This document shows, in pieces, positions 11,768-23,700 of a DNA stretch of 64,000 nucleotides. Source of the DNA: Okapia johnstoni. Its lineage: Eukaryota; Chordata; Mammalia; Artiodactyla; Giraffidae. The stretch covers positions 101,127,461 to 101,191,460 of the forward strand of contig CM044307.1 of assembly GCA_024291935.2 (NCBI GenBank), in the 5' to 3' direction. The first letter of the stretch is position 1. Every line of letters starts with the position of its first letter. A program made the position numbers and the translations under genes. The notes beneath the pieces were generated by a model. The model did not search any database and had not been told where the DNA came from. It saw nothing but the letters and a program-made list of their open reading frames with translations.

Positions 11768-12331
11768 CGCATGCTAGTTCCTATTGCTGCTGTAACAAAT
11801 TACCACAGACTTAATGGCTAAAAACAACTAAAGTTTGTTATCTTTTGGTTCTGGAGGTCAGAAATCTGAAATGAGTTGCACTGGGCTCAAATCAAGATGT
11901 TGGCAGAACTGCATTCCTTCTGGAAGCTCTAGGAGAGAATTTTTTCCATTGCCTGCTTCTAGAAGCTCCTTGAAATCCGTGGCTTATGGCTGCTTCATCC
12001 ATCTTTGAATCTCTCTTGCACTCCAATTCTTTTCATTTCTGCTTTCACTGATAAGGACTCTGTGGTTACATTGGGTCCACAGGGAATTAAATTAGCTAAC
12101 TTAATATTATCCATAAATCTCTTTTGCAGTGTAAGGCAAAATTCACAAGCTTTGGAAATTAGGACATAGATGTCTTCGCTGCTGCTGCTGCTGCTAAGTC
12201 ACTTCAGTCGTGTCCGACTCTGTGCGACCCCATAGATGGCAGCCCACCAGGCTCCCCCGTCCCTGGGATTCTCCAGGCAAGAACACTGGAGTGGGTTGCC
12301 TTTGGGGAGCCATTATTCCACCTATTATAGT
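11768..12331 (-). repeat. MaLR (MLT1-type) LTR relic, interrupted by a SINE
   Basis: The plus strand reads as the reverse complement of an old mammalian MaLR-like solo LTR: CTATTGCTGCTGTAACAAAT at its start, TTGGTTCTGGAGGTCAGAAA, a GATTACATTGGG-like block, and the far end GGGAGCCATTATTCCACC. It is broken by the SINE at 12177-12302. No internal retroviral genes are present. The exact subfamily is uncertain. Confidence 0.5.
12177..12302 (-). mobile_element. BovB-tail SINE (Bov-A2/Bov-tA type) with GCT microsatellite
   Basis: Carries AGTCGTGTCCGACTCTGTGC and the following GGCAAGAACACTGGAGTGGG; the 3' tail on this strand has a run of about six GCT units (12178-12195). It sits inside the LTR relic and is incomplete at its 5' end. 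Confidence 0.8.
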
Positions 12332-15300
12332 GAGAGTTGCAAAGATGTGATCCCAATGGAGCAGAAGCTATGTAGCCTCTGGGGGAATTCCTCTGTATAA
12401 GAAGTGTGGAAAGAGGAGGAGGCAAATTAGCAAATTAAATAACAGACCCATTTCATCTTCCCAAACAAGGGACTGTTTACTAGTAGGTGATGAGGCTGGC
12501 CCTCAACCTCCACTTAATTTTTCCAACCTCTGTTTTGTTCTCCTCCAGGGCATCTGTCAGTGTCTCCGTATTTGTAATTTACTTGCATTTCTTTTTTTTT
12601 GGAATAGAATGGACTAGTTTGGTATTTAATCTCCCCGAAGCTAGATTCCCTTTTACAACACAGATGCCTAACCTCCTTAGATTCATGGATCAGAAAACAC
12701 TGGATGTGATGGAGCTGGGTTTGGGAATCTGTGCTTATAATATACTCCCTAGGTGATTGTCGTGTACACCAAAGTTTGAGAACCACCTCTATATTCTACA
12801 GTAAAGTTGATAAACTTATCTTGTTAGAAGAGAAGACTGAAAAAACCTTCCAAGGGAACTAGTATGTTTTCACTGCAGCTTTTGGGAGATAATGATAACA
12901 ATTTTGCATGTAACTCAGTAAGACTCTAATTCAGGCTGGGAGCCAGAGAAGAGGTCATGTCAAGATAAGGGGAAACACTTTTTGGGGCTGATCTGACCTT
13001 TATGTGACTCTCAAATCACAATGAAGGGCTGAGTTTTTTTTGAGTTATGTTTTCATATTGGTTTGTGCTCTGCTGAAAACCACAATGATGTCATGTCTCT
13101 GAAGGCAGTTTTTCTGTGTTAACCTTGCCAACCTAGTAAAGGTAGAAGATGGTAAGCTGATGTTTGACACTCCAGACTGCAGGTTGCAGTGGCTATTGTC
13201 ATAAATTTTTGTCAGGTGTCTAAGTTAGACTCTTGGTGTTATATGAAGCCATCCCAACCATGACATTTAGGGATCTGACAGGTTTTGATATATTTTAAAT
13301 AATTTGATCCAAGTATGAGATGTTTTGATATGCTTTCTTTATAAGTTTGTAGTTGTTTTTTTGAATAACTTGGATATAATGAATACAAGAGTTAATGAGG
13401 TAAATATTTACCTGTGAATCATAGATGACTCTATATTAAAGTCTAATTCAGTTGAGAATGTATGTTGCAAATATACAGAGTAGTAGCCTAGAAAATAAGA
13501 GCATTTAAGTTTTGATTGTTGGTGGTTCTGTTTTTGGCAGTACAGCCAATTAAACAACCTAAAAATTTGTCAGCTAATAAATACCTGGGCATGCTGAATA
13601 AAAAAGTAGTCATCTATTCAAATGATTGGATGGAAGTAGGGAATATCACCAGAGGCCAAAAACAAAGCAGAAACTAGATTTGGCATTCCCTCACTTTGAG
13701 TCTGGGATCTGAATTTATATTCAGTACATCGGGAACTCTCAAATTGAGAAATTTACATGAAATTCCTTATAGCAATTGGCAGAAGTAGATAGAAACTCTT
13801 TTTCGGAGGAGCACATTTTCACTTTTGGCAGTAAAGAATTATCATAGAAAATGTTGTACCAGACATGGACCCCAAATTCAAAATTACAGAATCTATGAGG
13901 TAATTTACCCTAAGTGTGAGACGCAAATACAACCAGCAACAAGGTTAGGAACCTCCTCCCCTTGAGAAATTCAAGTAACTTTATCCCCCAGCAACTCTAA
14001 AATAAGTCAATCCAAAATGATTGAAGATTAAAATGAAATTGAAAACATGAGAAACCAACTTAATTTATATTGTTATATATACATATAGTGTATAGAGTAT
14101 TACATGATATATTATAAATGCACATGCACTGTGCTATAGTATGTAAGTACTTTAGAAAAAAAGAGAACTATAGGAAAGGTTTTATATCTTGAACTTGATG
14201 CTAAAATGTTAGCAAGATGAAACTTTAGTTGTAGGAACATTACTTCTTTCAAGATGAAAGCTAGTGGCACCATAGCAAGTTGAAAAGTGAATGTCCCTAT
14301 AAAATACAACACATTAACTTCTGTGGGTGAGCTTTACATTGAATTTATGGCCAACATAGATCTACTTATGACACACAGTCTGTATTTAGAAAAGCTAAGA
14401 TAGATGTCATCTGCAAATTAAATTACATGAAATACCAGAAAGTGCTAAGCAACGCACCTCATGAAAGCATAAATAGAACACTGAAAAACTACTTTATAAT
14501 AAGGCAGTTAAATTCAGAGTGGTTAAAATCACATCAAAGATATAGGCTTCTTTTTGCTGCTTAATGATAACATAATTCTGGATAAAATCAGTAACCTGAA
14601 ATGTGTTAGGTTTAGTAAAGCAAGTGAGGAATAACTGCATTTCACTAGTAGAATGTGATATGATGGGAATCAAATGTTATCTAGTTTAGATTTGATTTCA
14701 ATGAATGAAAAATGAGTGCTATACAAATCACCAAAGAAGTTAATTTTTCTTAAAGAGGATAAACTTAATTAAAAATATTCCTCTATTATTGATGTGTAAC
14801 TGTAAGCTCAACAATTTCCCATACCTGCCAGTTGTTTTTAATGTGATGTGTTGAAGCCAATAGTTTGTCAGGTGTCAACTTTCTAACGATCATATTCCAT
14901 GTGGGAAAATGTGCAGTGTTCTTGTGGCAGAAAGGGAACTGCCTATCCCATGCATTATGTAGTCACCTCAGAGTTCTTATGAACTTAATATCTCTTCACA
15001 AGCTGGCGACTGACTCACTCTTTGCCAGAGTTCCTTTGTCAGGGTAGAATGAAATATAAAAGCTGTCAATTAAATTTTGACAGTAATAACTTCATGTGGC
15101 AGCAGTCATAAATTTCTTTTTTTGGGGGGGTTTTGGGCTTAATCTTTCATCTAAACTCTCTATTGTAGCTGTTCATGGAAGTCTATTTTTCTTATTTCAC
15201 GCAGCCTACCATTTAATGTAATGACTTCATAAAACAGTTGAAAAAGAACTTGCAATTTCTGGTATTGTTTTCTCTGCCATTGTTCGTTCTACTAATCTCC

Positions 15301-17570
15301 CTCCGACTCTAAACCTGGATACGGGAGGAATAGAAAGCCAGCATACACTAAACCTCTAGCTATAAAAGAATGGTCACCCTGAGAAGTCCCACTATAATTT
15401 CTACTGTTTTCTTTACCAGACAAATTAATTCATAGGTTTTAAATACATAGAGTTCAAAATACAATAAGAGTAATAAAAATGCCAGGCCTTGGAATTTTCA
15501 ACTTTAACTCGTGAAAATAGTTGCGATGCTTTTGAATTGAATGTTTAAAGACACTGTATGAAATTTGAGATAAAAAGTTGAGAGTTCTTACATTTGAATT
15601 AAGTACATAAAGTATCTAAGTGTTATATTAGAAAGAAATACTTTTCTCAGGCTTTATATTGCTGTTGACTTATCCTTCCTCACCAAGTTCTGGTAGTATT
15701 TAGAAATAACTGTAAACATTATCAAAATGTTTCTTTTTGAACCATGAAATTTAACTTTGGTTGCCATTTTTGATTTTTCTATAATATGTCACTTGTGAAA
15801 AGTTTTAAGTCAAGCAGTTACCAGATTGAGGAAAAAATAATCCTAAAATATGATTTATAGAATCTTCACACTTTAGGTTGACTTTTATAGGGAACTCTGA
15901 AGCTAAGAGAAACTATTTTAAATTAAGGAGGGGACTTGGTAATGTCTATTTGTTATATACATTTTCATGCTTTTCAGAAAGAAGTAATAAATATTCTGTG
16001 TAAACAAACTTGGTGCATTGAATTAAAATTTTTTTTGTAGGAAAATTATTGTTCTCTAAACAAATTTCAAGCTTTTAAATTTACCTGTATTCACATCTGA
16101 AGTGTGTAGAATATTAATTTTAATTGTGGTTGAGTAGATATATATTTTTAGACCAATAATTAGAGTGTAACTATAAATAACTAGGTCTGTCTGTTTAGAA
16201 TTTTATTAATTTATTGTCTAATTAGTTTGAGTAATGACCAATAACCTTTTAATACATATTTATTAAACACATACTACACTTAAATTATTTAAACTAATTC
16301 ATCAAAATTTTAAAATGAGTGTACACATATGTGTGTGTGTGTAGGCATAGAGCTACTTATATTTTGAGGGAGTTTATGTGTTTCTTCATGCTTAAAATAT
16401 GAATTTATAGGGAAACATCTTCTCTTGGCTCATAGAATTAGCAATTATATAGGCAGTGGAAAGGCATTAAGATCATGTAAAACAAGAGTAAAAGATTATT
16501 AAGTTTGAGACATAGACCAGAAGCTGTTTATATAATAGGTGTTGGGCATGCAATATATCAGGATATCGAGGATATTTTCACAGAAAAGGCCAGGAAGTCA
16601 CTGCATAAAAAGTGTCTGAGTACAGCAAGATATTAAGAACTGCTGTGTGTTTTTGTCTCAAGGTAGTTCTTGTGTGGTTAGAGATTCTTTACTACTGTGT
16701 CCCCATCTGCTAAGTGAGTCTGATACTTGTGCAGGTAACTGAGAGGATCTGTTATGGAAATGTGCACCCATTGTACAATCATGGCCTTCACTCATTTATG
16801 GGGCTTAGCTCATTTCTTTGGGGTTCATTGTGAAATATTAGAGCTGTTCTCTGATACTAAGCCAGGTAATCAGTTGCTTCCAGAGAAGAGTGCACTTTCT
16901 GCTGAATTAAGAAGTCCTTCCTTGTTGTCTAATTGGGTACATGTCATAGAGGATGGAAAAACAGGGTGTGAAGGAAGGTTTTCAGGATTAGGTGAGTTAC
17001 TTTATTTTCTTTTTAAAATCAAATATTAGGCTATCATCTTTTTGTATTATTTTCTGCTTCAATTGAAGAATGTTTAACAGAAAGATCTGTGGGCACATGA
17101 ACAGGTCAATTAATGTAATGGGACTAGAGTTGAAAATATATGCACATAATTTTAGTTTACTTATAAATCTTAAAGAAAAGTTTATGAGAACATCTAGACA
17201 TTCTGGGAATGATTGATAGGATTTTATTTCATCTTCCTTCAAAGGACAGTAATTATTTCATGAATAAGACATGGAAGAGATCAACAATTAGGAATAATGG
17301 TTATTTTTTATGATATCAGGAGATAATAGTGTTTTTTGTTCGTTTGATGCTACTGTCTTTAGAAGTCATAATAGGCTAATAATATAGGCTACAAAGGGTA
17401 TGATGTGCAGGAGTAGGGTAGGGTGTAACTAATACGGGCTCAGGTAAGAAGCTGCCATGCATTGCTAATGAGAGACTCAGCCAAAGGGTTGCCTGCAAGG
17501 TCCAAAGCTTCAGATGCTGTGTGTGGTTAGAAAGACTGGAATTCCTTTTTGAATTTCTTTATTACAAAGC
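12332..17570. other. Upstream DNA, over 5 kb with no recognised repeat or gene
   Basis: AT-rich, with short T/A runs and a short GT run near 16329-16343. No splice-bounded coding segment matching OTOGL or the usual neighbours was recognised, and there are no clear young repeats, in contrast to the rest of the window. A distal non-coding first exon or enhancer could lie here, but nothing in the sequence shows it. Confidence 0.5.
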
Positions 17571-17677
17571 TATATTTATAAGAATTAGAGCACTCTGCAA
17601 ATACTCATACTTCTAAGATGCCATCATAGTAAAGACCAACAATTTAGTTACATTTCAGGGGAAAAGGCTATACTGAA
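17571..17677 (+). promoter_or_regulatory. Possible OTOGL 5' end: TATA-like box or upstream splice acceptor
   Basis: About 100 bases before the ATG there is a TATA-like string, TATATTTATAAG (17571-17582). Separately, 17645-17658 reads TAGTTACATTTCAG followed by GG, which could be a 3' splice site joining a non-coding first exon. The sequence does not decide between a local start of transcription and an upstream untranslated exon. There is no CpG-rich region here. Confidence 0.2.
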
Positions 17678-17756
17678 ATGAACATTGTGAGAAAACTCAA
17701 TTTAATGATACCTTGGAGTATATTCTTGCTTCATATACTGCTGTTTTCATTACAAG
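17678..17756 (+). CDS. OTOGL: OTOGL coding exon 1: start codon and signal peptide
   Basis: 79 bases encode 26 residues plus one base (phase 1). The peptide begins [13 protein letters not shown] and continues into a hydrophobic core, [12 protein letters not shown], which is a typical secretory signal peptide. The ATG has G at -3 and A at +4. An in-frame TAG lies 33 bases upstream (17645-17647), so the reading frame cannot extend further in this exon. The donor is CAAG|GTAAGA. A second ATG at codon 10 would still leave the hydrophobic core but would remove the positively charged N-region, so the first ATG is preferred. Confidence 0.88.
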
Positions 17757-20700
17757 GTAAGAACTCATATTAAACCTTAACCTTATTTTATTGTATTTTA
17801 GTCTTTCTTGTAAATGGTGGAAACTGTTTCCTCTTATACTGTAAAGCATTTTGAAGTCATTAGAATGGGTATATACTAAATGACACTCAGATCATTTTTT
17901 GGGAAAATTTTTAATAATGTAGATAATTTGGAACTTTTAGTTTTAGATTTATGAGTCTCTTTTTTAAATGTTAAAATCATGATTTTATTATGATATAAAA
18001 CTGTACTAGAAGAAGCTCTGATTCCTTTTCTCTTCTAAATAATAGTTTAAAATATTTGTATAAATTAAACATTTGAAATTTTATAGTAGACAAGGAGACA
18101 TTGAGTACTTAAACTTTCTTGATGTCATCAAGTCAATGAATGGCAAAAGAATGTTTTAAGAAGGATTTAACATTTGAGACTAAGAATTGATTTTCAATTA
18201 CAGCAAGATATTTATAAATTAATATTTATAAAGTATTTTTATGGCAAAAAGCATTTATTTACTTTTAGCCATATGTTTATTTACATTTAATCACTAAAAA
18301 AGGCTGTATATTTTGGGACTTGTAGAGGAAGTGGGAAAAATTACTGAAGTGTAAAAAGCTAGCATGGTTACAGACACTATCTTCCAATCCTAGTAGTGAC
18401 AGAAACTCCAAGGAGAAATAGTCGTAGAGTGTTGAAAGCTGGAGGGGACTTTGAAGATCAACTTGGCCCCCACTATCATTTTGTGATGTGCTTGCTGAAC
18501 TTTGGTATTTGCTATGTGGTAGGATGAGACTAAAGCTTGGATCTCTGTCTTCAAGACTAGTGCTTATTCCACTGTATTATGTCCCTGTATGTACACTGCC
18601 CATTCTTTCTGGGTTACTGGTCACCCTGATGGAATTTGAAGGTCAAAATCTCAGTCTGTATTTTATTTTATTATTTTTTCAGTTTTTAATTTTATTTTAT
18701 TTTTAATTTATTTATTTTCATCGGAGGTTAATTACTTGGCAATATTGTAGTGGTTTTTGCCATACATTGACATGAATCAGCCATGGGTGTACATGTGTTC
18801 CGCATCCTGAACCCCCCTCCCACCTCCCTCCCCACCCCATCCCTCAGGGTCATCCCAATGCACCAGCCCTGAGCACCCTGTCTCATGCATCGAACCTGGA
18901 CTGGCGATCTGTTTCACATATGATAATATACATGTTTCACTCAGATCATCCCACCCTTACCTTTTCCCACAGAGTCCGAAAGACTGTTCTACACATCTGT
19001 GTCTCTTTTGCTGTCAGTCTGTATTTTAGAATTACATTTAAACTTGTTTTATAATCAGAACATGTGGCCAAGATATTTGGATAATTTTTTCATTCTTATC
19101 ACTTATATTTATCTCTGGCAGGCTATATTTGTACATCATCCATCTTGACGAGAACATCAAAGTAAGTAGTTTTTGTTCTTTACATCCTCTGAAACAAAGA
19201 TAATGGGAATGAGCAAAACTCAGCAGATTGTGTATCTTCTTTCAAAAAAATTAATGAAATATTTTACAAAACAAGGGCATGAGATGTAGTTCTTTAAACA
19301 TTTCCACAAATTAAAAATTATTAAGCATTTAGTTCCTTATCGATGGAACAAAATTATTTCCTTTTATTTTAATTATAAGAGGAATTTTTGGTGGTATCCA
19401 ATGACTGTGGATACTAAGGAGACATTATTTTCATTTCAAAATAAGTTATTAATATATTCAGGAATTTCCTATTGTTGTTATTAGTATTCATCATTGATTA
19501 GAAATGTGCAATATTCTTAACAGATTAAAGCAGTTTTTAATAATAAAAAGAATAAAATGGTTGTAGCAGTCAGTAATGAAAATTACTTTTTGGACTAGAC
19601 TGATCTGTTTAATGAAAAGCAGAATTCTACCCATTGATTTTGATAATTCAGTTTGATGTGCTTACTCACAATAATGTTAATCTGAAGACATGGAAAAGAG
19701 AGAGAATTGAGTATTCTATTTGAAAAAAGTGAACCTGTACTTGTCGGATACCTATGAAGTACTTTATGAAGGCATGTGGAGCAATTATCGTGCATGTTGG
19801 TGCTACAGTGTTACACTATTTTGTTTATTTCTCTTTTTCAAAGTTCCTTCCTAAAATGCAGTTTACATCAGAGACTGAAGAGATCTGGGGACATTCCTGA
19901 ATTTTGTAAAATGAGACAGCGCCACCACACAAATCTAACCCCTCCAAAAGGGGGAGGGGGACCTTTTCAATGTTAAACCAAGAAAGACCTCTTTGATAAA
20001 GTGATGGAAATCAGGAGGAAAACATCAGCTGTCTCTTGGGAAAGGCTTGTTCAGGTTGCCTAGGGGCCTTTGACTATACAAGTTCTTTTTGTTTTCTTTC
20101 AGAAACGGGTTTAATGAAAATCGACAGAAAAGAGCTCTTTTAGCAGCCCAGGTAGGTTATGCCTCAGATGGAGAGAGAATCTGAGAAATAATCCATTCTG
20201 CTTTGGGCCTCTGCTGTCGCTTCAACAATGAGACCTTTGTGGAGGCAAATAAAATGCTAAAAACAAGACAAGAAGGAGCAGGAAGAGGCAAAGTAACTTC
20301 TCTAGCGCTGTTCTGCGACCCTCCTGTTCAGGCTTAGTTCACAATTACTTGTTTGTGGTCAAATGCTTTTTTGCTATTTTCCTCAGTTCCCTACTGATAG
20401 GTTACCACAACTTGTGAGAGATTTAATCTCATTACTTGCCAGAACATTTTAATTGGTTTAAAAGTTAAGTACAATATCAGAGGACAATGAAAATGGGACA
20501 GATGTGAGCAAACAGGAGCAGAGAAAGGTGTGCACGATCTGAGTTCAGTACCACAAAAGGGCACCAGAAGTGTCCTAGGGTCCTGACAAACAGGTTTTAT
20601 ATTATCTAATAAATCTAAATTACAGGCACTGATGAAGAAGTGACTTTTATTTTTCTGGAGGGGTTGAGTAGCACTGAATTTGAGGACATCTTTTTGCTTG

Positions 20701-23700
20701 GGTCCTTTTATCTAAATGATATTGCATGACATAATCATAGTATCTTCAAATTATGGCTGGAATGTTTAAATGGGTGGATTTTTTAAAATATTTCCCTGTT
20801 AAAGATGGACAGTAAGATAGAGAATCCTAACTCAATAAAGGCTTTTCTCTGGAAAGTAATATGATTTGAGTATTTATGTAGCAGACAGCTTATGTATTCA
20901 AGGTCTTTGTCAAATGCTGAATTGTAATCAATTTCTATTAGCATTTTCTGGTGGATGCCTGATTATTTTATATTTAAACATATAAATATATCTTTAATAT
21001 ATTTTAACATAAAATTATATATTTTATATATTAAATATATTATATCTTTTATTATATACTGTATATTAAATATATTTAGTATATAATTTAACTTAATTAA
21101 AGATAATTTTAAAAAAGAGATCTGATATGCTGTTGTGACAATTCAGAGGACAGAACTAATTTATCCTCAACAAGAATGACGATCTTTCTTTGTACTAGAA
21201 TAGGCAAAGAATTGTCTATGAAAGAGAAACACTTTTTTTTTCTTAAAAAGTATTTTGTGTACTTAAGTACTTAATGTATCATATGAAGTGGTTAAGATGG
21301 TTTTTCTCTGAGAAATGTTAAGTACATGTTTACCAGTAGACCATGTCAGCCTCAAAAAGACATCCACATGACTTAGTAAAAAATTCAATTTTGAGAAAAA
21401 CTTCATTCTGTTAGGACCTACTAGATTGGAGAACCTGTGAAATATACCCCACAGCTGTCATGTTAAGCAGCCTATGGATGGGCTTATACTATTGACCATT
21501 TGGATGTTTTTAGAATTTGTATAATTTACCCCCTCCCCGAGTTATGTTAATACATGCCTTTTGTTAATAAGTGAGAAATGCACTTGTCTTGATTTCTTTT
21601 AGAGAGACTGAAAAGCTGGACACTTCTATTTCCTGTAGCTGGAGAACATGCACCAACATTATTTAACATCTGAACAAACTTTAAGAGAAGAAATGTTACA
21701 GAAGGGCAATGAGGTTGCAATGATGCCTTGCACAGTTTAGGACTGAAATTTCATCTTTGACAAAGGCCATGCTTGTCCACAGATTCACTTCCCCACTCTA
21801 GGAAAACGGACTGATCTGTGCACCTAAGGACTCAGGAATATATTGGCAATGAGTTAACAGCGAGCAGGGAAGGGTAGACACATGCTTCTGTCAGTGTCCC
21901 TATGACTGTGCCCTGTCCCTGTACTGCCCCTGTACAACTCCACCTGCCAGTTGTGCACTGCAGTGATTTCTCCGTGCTTCTTGCCTTCCTGTGGATCTGT
22001 AATCGGCTCTGAGGAGGAATGGGCTGTCCTCTTTTGTCAGTTATGTGAATATATGTGCCCACAGCTTGTAACATTTTTTTTGCATTTGTGTCACATTTCA
22101 AAATTCTTCTCCTGAAAGCAGAGGCAAATTGTTTATTAGAGGCACAGATAATTTGTATGTGCAAGAGTTGTGGGGGGTGGGGGAAGGGAGCCAAGGAAGG
22201 GAGAAAATCCAGCACATCTCTGTTAATGAGGGGTCTTCCTGCTTTAAACATCTGGGGCTCAGTCTTGCAGGCATCCCTCTGAGGAACTGTGTAGAGAGTT
22301 TTAGAATTGTTTCTCCAAGGAATCGGGTAGCTGGGATACTTATCCACCCACACCTGCCTCTCCTTGGTTCAGGGCAGCTTCTGGGGGCACTTAAATCTCC
22401 TGAAAGGCATTTCTCTTGCCTGTTCTGCTTGGATTCTACCCTAAGGCAGAGACAAAAAGAAACTTGAGAGTTTCAATGTGCTCAAAACCCCAGATGCAGG
22501 CAAAGTTCAAGATGGGCTAAGAGAATATGAGGAGGGGCATCAACACAACATTTTGTAGTCATGGTTCTAAACAGCTTTGGGAGGCAGACCACTCCCATTT
22601 GCGTAAGGTCTATTTTTGGTTCAGTTGGTATTTGTTGACAACATGAAAGGGGCCGTGCTAGAGATATAACCATGAACAGCAGTGCTTGTTTTCTAGAAAC
22701 TCAATGTCTAGTGGAGGCAGACCTGTAAAGAAGTCTGTTCTGTGTAACTTGTTCATTGAATCTAAGACACCACCAATTATTTGCTATTGTTTGTATAACA
22801 TGAAAAATGAAAAAAAACCCTCCAATTATAAACACAAGATATGCCATTCTGAGTTCAGATCTGTTACAAAAATAAAAGCTGTGTGTCATGTCTTAGCATT
22901 AGTGAAACATTATAATATGACGCATGGAATGTTGCAGTGAATAGGATATTGTGGTGCCCAGGAGGTTGGTGTCCTAGGTATCACTGTGATTTCCATGGAG
23001 GAGGTGTACCCTAAGTTGAGTGAAAAACAAATTATATATTTTTGTCTTGGTCTAGTGTTATCCAGTGTAGTTAGTGAACTTTAATCAGTTTTTGCTTAAT
23101 AATATAAGTAGGTAACATATTTACAAAAACTTATTATGTGCCTAGCACCATTTTTGGTGCTTTGCTTATTTCATTTCATTTAATTCACACAATTTTGTGA
23201 GACAGTTATTGTTATTCCATTTTACAGACTGGGAAACTGAGACTGAGCAGGTTAAATAATTTGTTCTCATTAATGAGCCTGTATGAGCCAGAGCGGAAGT
23301 CAATATATACTGTTAGTGAGCACCAGCGGTGATTCATTAGCACCAACACGAGAAGAATTTGGTGCCCGGTAATATTGGTGGTTGTGTTAGGTTTAGGCAG
23401 TCCCAGGGAACATAGCTAGAGAGTAAGCCTTGTCTTGGGGGAATCCAGGTCATAGACGGTTGTGAGTCTGACTTAGTTTGAATAGAGGAAAGGGCAAAAA
23501 GAGGAGGTTGAACAGTGAGGACAAAATCTTGGAGGAATGAAAGCAGACAACAGTCAACTTGGAGCCATGATACGGGTCAAAGACTTTAGAAAAGAGCCTT
23601 GAAGTGGTGTCCTTTTGTCTGCCATGGGGCAGCTTTGCCTGTTAAAAGAAAACATGTAGAAAGGAGACCAGAATCTGTTGAAAAAGGGCTCTTTGTACCT

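Noticed and set aside
11768..12331. Endogenous retrovirus with genes
   Set aside because: Only an old solo LTR-like relic is present; no gag, pol or env sequence was seen around it.
16754..17029. 91-codon frame as an upstream OTOGL exon
   Set aside because: The in-frame stop at 17645-17647 and lack of similarity to OTOGL argue against it; it could at most be untranslated.
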